Source: Mycteria americana (Eukaryota > Chordata > Aves > Ciconiiformes > Ciconiidae). Taken from it: a stretch of 64,000 bases of DNA. The stretch's first letter is position 1; every line of letters begins with the position of its first letter. The notes beneath the pieces were generated by a model. That model searched no databases. It was given only the letters and a program-made list of their open reading frames with translations, and was not told where the DNA came from. The position numbers and the translations under genes are program-made. Where the stretch lies: NCBI RefSeq assembly GCF_035582795.1, contig NC_134365.1:81077635-81141634 (forward strand), in the 5' to 3' direction. This document shows positions 47,901-57,400 of the stretch, in pieces.

Positions 47901-50900
47901 TAGTCAATTTTCTTGATTGTTACATTTTTCATATGGTAGTTTGAGAACTAGCAGCCTGACTTGTGAATTTAAATGCCATTTCTTCCAGTGAACTCAAGAC
48001 TTTAGTGAGCAGAGTCAGAGTAGCAAAAGGCTAAAAGTGCACTAGATCCTCAAAAATAGCTGTATTGTGCCGTATCTCTGGGGGCATGCCCGTGTCTACA
48101 CTAAGCTGGTGTCAGACTTGGGCAAATCCTGGTCCCCCGTCACAAAGCAGGGCACCTGAATATGACACAGGTTCTGTCAGGAGCATGGATTTAGGTTCCC
48201 TTTGCACAGAAACTGGAGAGGAGAGAAAGGAGCTAGCTTTTACCTAGGTCTCAGCTAAATACTGGATGTGGTCAGGGTATATGCCTGACTGAGGAGCTTA
48301 ACAGAGCTTCTGGGTCTCTCATTTTAGTTGTTACCTAAATTACCCCAAATGCCTGAGAAGCTGTTCCAATTTGCTGTGAGTTACCAAGAGAGAAGCGTGG
48401 GAGGATTTACATTCATTGTTTAGGTGTCAATAGTACTTCCCAACGAAGGTGACAGAGCAACAGGTCATGTGAAACTAGAAAGGGAAGTTCAGGAGTATCT
48501 GCACTTTTTTACTGGGTCACACCTGGTCCACTCGATAGGCAAAATTTTGCACGGAAAGTGAAATGCAAAATTTGATCAGCCTGGTTTTGTAAATACATGC
48601 TTAAAAGTAATTTGCTCTAAAACTAACCTACTCAGGTGAATCAAACCATGGTAGCTCCAGCCATGTCAAAAAAGCGTTACCTGGTATTGTTCTGCCCCTT
48701 TCATCTGACCCATGCTTGCTGAGTGTGATCCTGTCCATCCGTAACTACTGCCAGGTGCCATGACGGACACGTTTGTCGGCAAAGGTCAGTCAGCTCAGCC
48801 AATTCAAGCAAAGGCTCATTCAGAGAAGTGGAGTAGATTGCTGGCCGAGGGGAAGGGCAGGAGAGGCAATGTAGGCAAGGGAAGAGAAAACTTGGTGGTG
48901 GTTTCAGGAAATATCGGTGTAGTGGGAGCTCTGGGACATGTCAGAAAGATTCTGAGAGCTGGGGACAAGGGAGCTGACGACAGGTTAAGGGTCTCTGTGC
49001 TTTGTTCTAGATCTTTCTGAAACAGCACATTTTTATTTCCCCTGCATGGATGGGCAAGGCAGGCAGCCTGCCAGCTCTCAATAACCTGCTGCTTATTTTG
49101 CCTGTTGCCTTGAAATAGCCCTGCGAACGAGTTTTTGTTATCCAGGAGCGTGCCCTTGATTTACATCCAGTTAATAGAACCCTTTTCATGGTGCAGGCTT
49201 TGATCCTGTAAGTAACTTTTGTTCACATGAGCAGTCTCATTAAACACAAATCCCGTTAAATGCAAATACAAGTCTCATCAGCAGTTACAACAATACTAGG
49301 AAATCCAATACGCTTAAACATAGTTGCAAAACAGAAGGTAGCTGATATGATGCTGGCTTAAGATGGAGTGAGCGGTGCAGACCAGGGCAAAGCACTGTAT
49401 TTGATGACCTGGCCCTTCACATGAAACACAATGACATTTCATAAAGTAGTCCAGGTCATCATGGAAGTCCTCTGACCCAGTTACAATGCAGATCCAGCTT
49501 GCCATACGAGTCCATCATTTTGTGCTCAAGCTATGCGGAAACCTTGTTCGTGCCCTTGAACAAGACAACAGTATCAGACTTAGATGAGTAAATGTTTTGA
49601 GTGTGAGCACAACCCATGCCATAGAATCTGGGTCTGTACAAAACTGTTTAAAATGATTTTAAGTGTTGTGGAAAGCAACCGGGAATACTCTTGCCAGAAT
49701 GGCCAGCTACAGGCAGCAGTTTTTGGCTGGCTCTAATAGGTATGCATATGCAGGCATATTTGTTTGCGTAGGCCAAAGGGGAGAAGCACGTTGCAAAGTA
49801 TCTTAAGAACAAAAAATGACACTGAGCTGAAGTGGACTTCTAAACCTCTTGAGAATGAACAATATGCTTTTTTGCTAAAGCAGTTGTGCATAGAGATCAA
49901 TGTACACAATTAAAAGAAAAAGACTAATCCTGCTGTGAGTTCACCTCAAGTATTTCATGAATTTCACATGATCCACCCACTTTTTTCTGTACCTCTGCAA
50001 TTACCATATCAGCAGCAATAATTCTCTGTTGTTCAAGTGCCAGATACAACATGGCTCTCACATTCCTGAACGTGGCATATTGTGCTGCTCTGTTTGTTTG
50101 TTGTTTCGGAACAAGATTAAATTTTATTCACTTGCGCACCGCATTGAACTTTAACCCACTCTTCGTCATCTTCTTAATCAGTGATTTGTTTGTCTTGCTC
50201 TTTGGTTCTCTGTTTTTTTTATATTCTGCATGAAATCCATGTTATTCAAATGCCTTTTTGAACCATTCCTAGTTTTCCACTTTATCTTACTTGGAACTAT
50301 CTATCACATGGGTGAAGTATAGGAGCATCTGACGTTTTTTTCTCCCTTCTACTAGCTAGTTAGAAAATAGAAGTAGCTCCTTTTGAGCAGCAGCACACAC
50401 ATTTTAATGCAATAAAATTTACAAATAGCCTATCCTTTCAGCAATATAAAAGCTTCATGAGCACTGTTTCGAGATTTTGTTTACATGGGAAAGTTAGTTT
50501 GGCTAGATAAAGCTGTAACTTTTCCATGTGTGTGTATGCACAAGACAAGAGCTGATTATTCCAAACTGACTTATTTTGAGCGCATTTTACTTGAGAATTT
50601 AATTTGCAATAGCTAAACAGGAAGAACTCCCCTTGTAGATGTGACTTCAAGCATTTGTAACTGCAGAAGGTGCTCATCTTGTCACAAAGTAGAACATTTA
50701 GCAAATATGGGAGCAACCCCCTTATCAACATTTAATTATACAGTGTATAGCAAGTAGTCACAGATCAGGCTCCCAATGTGCTGTGCTTTGTTCAAACACT
50801 GATTAGATTTTAAAAATCAGCTTTCAAAGAGCTTGTATTTCAAATAGAATTTTCTTTTAATCATACCAACGAGGTGATCAATCACTATTCTTGTTAGCAT

Positions 50901-52981
50901 GTGTTGTTCATGTGTTTACCAGGTCTTTCAGAGTTTTAGCATATATAGCTTATTTCTCTAGTGACTCTCCAGTGACAAGTAATTTACCTGATAGATATAA
51001 ATTACAAGTTGAGGGTGACCTCTGTCTCAGTATCAACAGAACCTAAAAACTGAAAGACAGGGAGTTTCTTCTTGCATTTCCAGAAATGTTTCCTGGGTAT
51101 CAGAATAAAGGGTATAAGACAATGCAATTTCTTTATTGGTTCTACAAAAAAACCCAAGGGATTGAAAGACAGGCTGTGCTTGCACAGTCTTTCCCCACAT
51201 GGCAAATGAGTTAGCATCTCTATTAAAGCAATTGGTGTCTTGGTACATTTGGAAAACAAACGTGAAAATATCTTAGCTGCATCCTTGTTTTCCCATCCAG
51301 GAATGAACTGATGTCAAAGGCTCTGAATCTGCAAAGGCTCCACAAATGGACAGTGGAGAAATTTCAGCAAAATGCTGAGTCTTGATACCAACAGGTTGCA
51401 AGATTTATTCTTATTTCAGGCAGGCTTTCAGAGGAACAGATTTCCATTTGCCCAAATTAAAACATTTACAGTTCTAGAAAGAGAGAATAAACACCTCTTT
51501 GGGATGTGTTGACATCACTGCAAATATGAGCACATGGTGCAAAATGACCCTGTGAGTTACATCTCTTTTTTAGTAACACTGACATAAGCAATGATTTTTA
51601 AACTATTGCCTGATCACCGAGTTTATCTATATACCTCAAAGTCTCTCTGCATCTCAGAAGATCCTTCTTTTAACAACCCTTCTTTTAATAAATATAATTA
51701 ATTTGAGCGGGGAACTGCCAATAGGTATTGTGTAAGACAATTTGTGACATTGGGTTTAATACAAGGTACTGTTTCCTTGGTGTGCATCACTGATTTAGCA
51801 ATAAAACCATCAGGATGTCTCAGAGAATCACTTAGGAATTATCACTTACTAGGAAAACCAGTAACCTGCAGTTAGTGAGGATGAGTTGGTCTAGTACACA
51901 GATCATCTGCCTTTACTTTAACCAAGGAAGTTTTTCTTAAAAATCTTAATTCACTTGTGAGTCTTTGGGCGTCAAAATGGTGACCTGTTAGACAACATGA
52001 AAAAAAGAAAAGCCCTGCTAGGTCAGACCATGGGTCCATTTAGTACGGTATTCTATCTCTGGGAGTGGCAGGAGGAGACGCTTTTTAGGGAGAATATGAG
52101 AACTTGGCCTTTTACTGTGCTCTGCTCCTCTCATACATCCCCAGTATCCCAAACTATTAGATTAGGGATAGTGGAGAATACATCCCTTTAGTACCTTTTT
52201 AGGAAACATGAATCTGTCTAATCCTTTTTTGAACCTGCTGAACTCTCTGCCTTACAGTGTCCTGTGGCAGTGAACTCCAAGGGTGCACTATTTGCTCTGT
52301 AAAATACTTTCTTCTAGCTGTTAAAACCAGTTTAAAACATCATAAGCTTGTGCGCTATATATATGCATATACATAATCAATTCCATTCACAACTGTTCTT
52401 TCTGACAGACTCCCATTCAATTTGCATGTTACTATTCATCCAGGAGGACAGCAGACTGAAATGCATATTTTGAGTTGTTCCGTGCCGAAATATGGAAGCT
52501 CTCAAGTGTTTAGGCAGGGAACTTGTGCTAAGCCTGGTCAGAAGCTGAGCGCTCTGCTTCTTAAGTGATATAAAGCAGAATGGGTAGTGTGGGATAATCT
52601 AGTGGAAGGAAAAGATGCAGCTGTAACTTCAATTTGCTGGTTAAAAGGATTCTGGCCTTTCTGAAGCAGCATCAGGGCTCTGTCTAATCTCCTTCCTCCA
52701 CTCATGTTGCAACAGAGGGTTGCCTAAGTGAGCTATGTTGGCTCTTTGCCACTCAATATTTCCCTTCACCAGGGAAACCCCCAACTGGCTTTTAAAGCCA
52801 GCTTTATGGCCCCAGGGTAGTGCCAAAGGTGGTACGAGGCGCCTCACCACCTTCTTCAAGAATTTGAAGGCAAAGGTGGGGGAGGGGATCACAGGAGACA
52901 ACCTATTCCTTCCACTTTATTAGCTGATGCCTCTTGCTTAACATAGTGATCATCCCTGCTTTTTTATTATTATTATTTCAG
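44976..52981 (+). other. Intron 2 of the unrecognised three-exon gene
   Basis: About 8 kb of AT-rich sequence between the GTAAGC donor and a TTATTATTATTTCAG acceptor. It contains an ancient CR1-like fragment at about 51,990-52,345. Additional short phase 1-1 exons cannot be excluded; a 12-nt open segment after the TTGTTTTCAG near 45,072 is one possibility that I do not accept. Open frames here (for example 45,691-45,999 and 46,804-47,052) resemble nothing I know. Confidence 0.4.
51990..52345 (+). mobile_element. Ancient CR1-like LINE 3' region
   Basis: The phrases GCCCTGCTAGGTCAGACCA, TGGGTCCATTTAGTACGGTA, a diverged 'gggagaatatgagaac', 'tttttgaacctgctgaactct' and 'ctgtggcagtgaactcc' followed by 'aaaatactttcttctagctgtt' match the layout of an old CR1/L3-type element shared by turtles, crocodilians and birds. 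It is heavily mutated and lacks the terminal 8-bp repeats of young CR1. The family name is from memory of its layout, not from an alignment. Confidence 0.6.
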
Positions 52982-53076
52982 GGGATGAGTTGCAAGAACT
53001 GATTCATCGTTTTTGGACAGGCAAAGAGGAAGCAGTGTGCAAACTGCCTTGTCTTCGACAACTGAAAAGCATATAA
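52982..53076 (+). CDS. Unrecognised small gene, exon 3 (C-terminal coding segment and stop)
   Basis: After a T-rich acceptor (TTATTATTATTTCAG) the exon opens with GG, which completes an arginine codon with the C left by exon 2. It then reads 30 codons to TAA at 53,074: DELQELIHRFWTGKEEA, then VCKLPCLRQLKSI. Only this frame is open, as the other two stop within the first few codons. The C-terminus looks like a short amphipathic helix followed by a basic Cys-containing tail. An AATAAA signal lies 176 bp after the stop, as expected for a real terminal exon. The protein is not recognised; joined length is 103 residues. Confidence 0.55.
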
Positions 53077-53251
53077 GCTTATAGAAAAAAAAGCCTCTAA
53101 AAGTGCTTTGTCTCTGCTATCCAGAAAGCATATCCCTCCAAGAGGAAGGTCTGTGATTCAGGGGGAAAATCCCATGACAAAGCCTTTAGCCCTAACAATT
53201 GCATGTACGAGAGATTAAGTCATGGGAAACTCTTGTGAATAGAGTTGCATG

Positions 53252-53257
53252 AATAAA
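53252..53257 (+). terminator. Polyadenylation signal of the unrecognised gene
   Basis: A canonical AATAAA within ATGAATAAAGAGAAACATGC. It follows the TAA stop at 53,076 and would give a 3' UTR of about 200 nt with cleavage near 53,270-53,280. Its distance and orientation fit exon 3, and it separates this transcript from the CREBL2 island that starts about 0.5 kb downstream. Confidence 0.5.
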
Positions 53258-53280
53258 GAGAAACATGCAGCAACATGAAA

Positions 53281-53780
53281 CATGCCTAGCTTCAGGTTTC
53301 ACTGCGAACTCGAAACACGGACCATGTTTACCAGAGTTGTTCGCTGGGGTACATGCATCTTTTGAGCAAGCAGGGGCCTAATTTCAAGGGACTTGGTGGG
53401 GGTGGGGGAGCACAGCTTGGCTTTGCATCAAAAGCATTCAACATTAACCGTTTCTGGTATGTGTCGACATGGAAAGGAGAGGAAACGTGGTATACTCAAA
53501 GGATTACAGGGACTGCTTCTTTAGACTTGGGGTGGCTCGGGATCTCAGGCCTGGCATCTCAAGCCCAGTACACCACGCAGCGTCCCAGTGAGCAGGAAGA
53601 CCCCGCTCTCCCCTCAGGAACTCGAAGAGCAAAGCAAGGCAAACAATAGCAGAAAACTTGTGTTTTTTTGCGGTTTTTTAATGCTCAAGCCATTACACGG
53701 CTGCTCAGCCGGAACCTTAATGGCTCTGTAACAATCAGCAGAGGCTTGCTGCGGGGAAGGGCTACAGTCAGGCCGGCCGG
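53281..53780. other. Short intergenic stretch before the CREBL2 island
   Basis: GC content rises steadily towards the island. A 98-codon plus-strand frame (53,353-53,649) exists but looks like chance, with a G-run-encoded glycine stretch. No repeat or promoter motif was recognised. Confidence 0.5.
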
Positions 53781-54043
53781 CTGGCTCGGACATGGAGGCG
53801 AAGGAGGCACTGGTGGTGGCCACATCATCAGCCCGAAAGACTGGGGTTAAAATTACGGCTCAGAGCTCGAGAGAGCCTGTGCGCACGGTCAGAACGGACA
53901 ACCACGGAGGGCTGCGCACAGGAGAGGACCGGCGCCGGCCGCAGATACCTCAGAAGGGCCGAGGCGGAGGAAGACGGCCGCCTCTGCTGAGAGAGGCGCG
54001 GAAGACAGCCCGCCCGCGGCGACGCAGGCAGGCGCCTGGAGTC

Positions 54044-54060
54044 TTCTGGGAAATGTAGTT
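54044..54060 (-). promoter_or_regulatory. ZNF143/THAP11-type site 1
   Basis: TTCTGGGAAATGTAGTT, the reverse complement of AACTACATTTCCCAGAA. It matches the ACTACAATTCCCAGMATGC consensus at the ACTACA and TTCCCAGA cores. Confidence 0.75.
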
Positions 54061-54119
54061 CTCCCTCCCAGCGGGGCGGGGAGCAATCGCGGCGCCGCTC
54101 CCCTCCTCACCCCGACGGG

Positions 54120-54139
54120 GCCTGCTGGGAGTTGTAGTT
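54120..54139 (-). promoter_or_regulatory. ZNF143/THAP11-type site 2
   Basis: The reverse complement reads AACTACAACTCCCAGCAGGC, a near-perfect match to the ZNF143 SBS consensus including the ACTACA extension that recruits THAP11/HCFC1. It has the same orientation as site 1, 76 bp away. Confidence 0.85.
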
Positions 54140-54164
54140 TCTCCCGCCCCCACCTCGGCAGCGG

Positions 54165-54169
54165 CCAAT
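54165..54169 (+). promoter_or_regulatory. CCAAT box
   Basis: GGCCAATGGCGG contains a forward CCAAT in the context favoured by NF-Y. It lies between ZNF143-type sites 2 and 3, about 100 bp before the estimated transcription start. Confidence 0.65.
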
Positions 54170-54188
54170 GGCGGCGGGGCCCAGCAAG

Positions 54189-54207
54189 ACTACTCTTCCC
54201 AGCGTGC
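54189..54207 (+). promoter_or_regulatory. ZNF143/THAP11-type site 3
   Basis: ACTACTCTTCCCAGCGTGC, on the plus strand and so opposite in orientation to sites 1 and 2. It keeps the ACTAC and TTCCCAGC.TGC cores. Confidence 0.75.
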
Positions 54208-54284
54208 ACCGCTCCCCCCGCCGCTCCTCCGCCCACCCAACGCTGGGCGGGGCGGGAGGCTGTAAACAAACAGGGCGGCGGGCG

Positions 54285-54320
54285 ATGGCGGCAGACGTGG
54301 GCCGTACTGGGGGGCTGTGA
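54285..54320 (+). other. Upstream ORF in the CREBL2 leader
   Basis: ATG at 54,285 in a good Kozak context (G at -3, G at +4) reads MAADVGRTGGL and stops at TGA 54,318-54,320, 91 bases before the CREBL2 start codon. It overlaps the YY1-like GATGGCGGC, so the ATG may be conserved for DNA binding rather than translation. Whether it is transcribed depends on the exact start site. Confidence 0.45.
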
Positions 54321-54411
54321 GTGCTGGTGTCCGTCGGGGCAGGGGCGGACGGCTCCGGTGCGCTCCCCGTGCAGGGGCTGCGGCGGTGCGGGGCCGGGGC
54401 TGGCGGCACAC

Positions 54412-54426
54412 ATGGATGACAGCAAG
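54412..54426 (+). CDS. CREBL2: CREBL2 exon 1 coding part (cAMP-responsive element-binding protein-like 2), partial
   Basis: The ORF starts ATGGATGACAGCAAG (MDDSK) and is cut at a phase-0 donor GTAAGG. CREBL2 is a small, nuclear bZIP protein related to CREB that binds DNA poorly alone and partners CREB1; it has been linked to adipocyte differentiation and metabolic control. Vertebrate CREBL2 begins MDDSK followed by a valine- and lysine-rich stretch before the basic region. The remaining exons, including the bZIP, lie beyond the window. Only five residues support the name. A CpG-island promoter and a divergent neighbouring island in the position of DUSP16 add weight. The start is the first ATG compatible with the donor frame; a short ORF precedes it. 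Confidence 0.65.
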
Positions 54427-57400
54427 GTAAGGGGCTGCGGGGCCCGCCCGGGGGCTGGGGCCAGTTTGGAGCCGAGGGCAGCCGGTGAGGCGGTGCGTTG
54501 GTGCAGGCAGGCCGGGTAGGCCTCCTGCGCCTGAGCCCGAGGGGTTCAGGTCCGAGCGTTGTGCAAGTGTGTGATGTAAACCCCCACAAAGGCTCATAAC
54601 AGTTAATTTGTAGGGAACTGCGAGTGAGGCGAGTGCTCCCAAAAGGCTTTTGAAGTAAGCTTCTCTGAAATCTTCTCTTGAAGGCCTCTGGTCGCTGCTG
54701 GTAGGGAGGAGGGTTTGCCCCCTTTGTTCTCCTCCCTTTCTGCATGCAGTGGAGCACAGTGCTTGGATGCTGCTTCTGGCTTTTCCTTAAAGCTCTGGGC
54801 ATGGGCCAAAGGCTGGATACAGACCAGTGGTCTGACTTGGTGCAGTGGATCATGTTCCTATAGCACCCTGAATTTCTTAGTTAAATAGCAACTGGGGACA
54901 AATGGTAAGGTACTAGGGTGGGAGCTTGGGTTGCAGCCTTGTAATGGGCAGTGGTGCTTCAATTCTTCCTGCGTCTTTTTATGAGAACAGCACAGTGGCA
55001 TCCCTGAAGGTACAGGTCTTCCATTTAAGCAGAGCGAAACATCAGAAGAGGCACAAGGAACGCCTCCTCCACCTGCTTGCACCGAGGTGCCCCTAAAGCA
55101 GGACCTACAGGGCCCGTGTGAGGACTGAAAAAATAACTGCTGTGTCCACTCAGTGCAACGTTTTGCAACTGAAACTCCCAGTTGAGTTTGGGTATTTCAA
55201 CTCAATAGACTGGTGGGTATGGTATTATCCTGGGTTTTGTGCTGGAGATAGCTTAAGTCCCCAGGAGTGACCCAGGTGAAATAACACTTGAGGTAGGCTG
55301 TGAGGCAGCTGTCTTCTGACTCGTAATAAATTCTGAGCTTGGCTTGAGTATTAAAACTGGTCATGTGGTAGTCACAGGCCTGTGGTACCTTGTCTGTTCT
55401 CAAGCCACCTGGTTTCCTTCCCAGCTGAATTTTACTAAAACAAAATAGCACTGCCTGTGCTGATCTGCCTTAATTTGAAGGGGAAAAAAATACTTGATGT
55501 AATTTCTTAGGTAATAAATCTAAGAAACTTAGAAGTGATCAATAATTTGGCATTACAAAACAGAATGGATCGTAAGTATACATAAGGTTCATTGCCAAAT
55601 TACCATATGATTTGCCAAATGAACGTATATACTATTTGGCCTTGTCTGAAAGCTGCAAAGGAGGGTGGGGGGCGTCTGCATCACTGAAGTCAACAAAATG
55701 CTCACAACTGTGAGAACTGCATGAAAATTTATGTAATCAGGGTAGTTAGTCTAGAAGATCCAGAAGATTTAAGTCTGGAGGCATATATGCCTCATGACTG
55801 TTAGCTGATTTTTATTTCTTTTAGTGTTAAGAACACTTTATTTCTCCTGTATCAGAGTTAACTTATTTGTAACAGATAACTTCCAGATTTTTCATTTAAA
55901 AAATAATTTTGATCTATTGTTGTGTTTTGTGAGGTCCTGATAATCTGCTTTTTTTCTGAAACATTTTTGGATGCATTTACAAAATAAACTAAATCTTTTC
56001 ATCAAGTCAGTAAGACAGGTCTTTGCTCTTTTTTTCCTTAGAAAAACTGATGCTGAGTGAAGAGGAAAAAAAAAGTGGAATATTTACTCTTCCTATATTC
56101 AGTCTCAAGTACTGTTTCCTAGTATGATGTTTTTATTTAATACTTACCACTGAGATACTTGTGAGGACAGTGGCCTTGAAAAGGGTCCTGCCCAGAACTA
56201 CTGGGTGTGGCTTTACCTAAAGAAAACTTTGAACATCTTTGTAACCTCAGCAGGTTTTTCATTAGGTAATAACCTTGGATGATATCAGATCTTTGTATCT
56301 TCTACTGAAAATAGCTGATACCTGTCATTAAGTGCCTGCTGCTCTGAAAAGCTTCAGTGTGGTTGTTTTGAAGGGCTGTGGTTCCTTTCAGAAGAAGTTC
56401 ATGGGGCTGCAGGTTGCCCTAAGGGTTTGGTGGCTCCATTCAAGAGATCCCAGTCTCTTGTGAGGGCTCTTCCTGTTGCATGTTACTGTGTCAGGATGAG
56501 GCAAGTACTATTTATACTTCGTTTTATAGTCAGTGCGGTCTTACAGCTTGAGCCAGTGTGTTCTTGAAATCTTCGAAAAGTTCCACTGAGTCATGTTTTC
56601 CTCCTTATTGAGAGGGTTGGCCTGTGTGATCGAAGAGTCTTATCTGTGAATTGAACGAGTGTGACTGTGAAAGGAATTTCCCTGTAAAAACTGAGATAAC
56701 TAAATTACATTAGTAGTGAAGTAACCATTCTATAGCTGCATCCACCCCAGTTCAGCGTTTTCCTTCATCTGCATGACATAAAGAATTTAGAATTGGGCTT
56801 GCAGGCTGTAATGTTTTCCCTAATTCTTAGTGCACTAAAATTTAGCTGTACCCGGTTTAAGAGAGCAATCGAAAAATGGTTCATCTTAACATATTCCTGA
56901 AAATGTGATGGAAATAGTAAGAAAAAAAGGGAGAGCTAGAATATCTGAACGTCAGATCTAGAAAACTTTCATGTTCCAGTTTTAAAGGATGTTCTTAAAT
57001 TATACACACAAAAAACCGCAACCAAGCCCAAAATATGACCTTCTCTTCTTTTTCCTATAGAGCTGCTGTGAAACTAGGGCTTGTTCAGATACTGGTCTCG
57101 CTTCTTGCTGTGGTTTGAGCTATCGGTTGTGTAAGGGAAAGAGTTTAGTGATGCAGCTGCTCCTTGGCAATTAATCTCTGTTAAAATAACACTTATGTAT
57201 CTCTGAAGTATTTAGACACAGGAAAAAGGAGAAATTCTGTCACTGTGATTTCAGCCTTCATAGGTGAAATTACTCAGTTAGTTTACAATAATACATATAA
57301 CACATATTTATTATATACACTGGGAAGCGGGGGGTTTGTGTTAGGGTAAGAAGTATTTTTCAAATTTGTGTGAGTTGATAAATAACTCTTGTTGGTAACC

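Larger units (their letters stand above)
53781..54330 (+). promoter_or_regulatory. CREBL2: CpG-island promoter of CREBL2
   Basis: This GC/CpG-rich promoter carries three ZNF143/THAP11-type motifs (54,044-54,060, 54,120-54,139 and 54,189-54,207), a CCAAT box at 54,165-54,169 and overlapping GC boxes (GGGCGGGGCGGG, 54,245-54,256). A YY1-like GATGGCGGC follows at 54,284-54,292. There is no TATA box. Transcription probably starts around 54,260-54,290. Antisense open frames through the island are compositional. Confidence 0.7.

Noticed and set aside
54107..54853. 248-codon antisense frame across the CREBL2 promoter and exon 1
   Set aside because: It reads through three transcription-factor sites and the CREBL2 start, is Pro/Arg-rich, and has no independent support.
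57040..57130. Possible CREBL2 exon 2 after TTTTTCCTATAG
   Set aside because: The sequence that follows does not encode the lysine-rich and basic-region residues expected after MDDSK.
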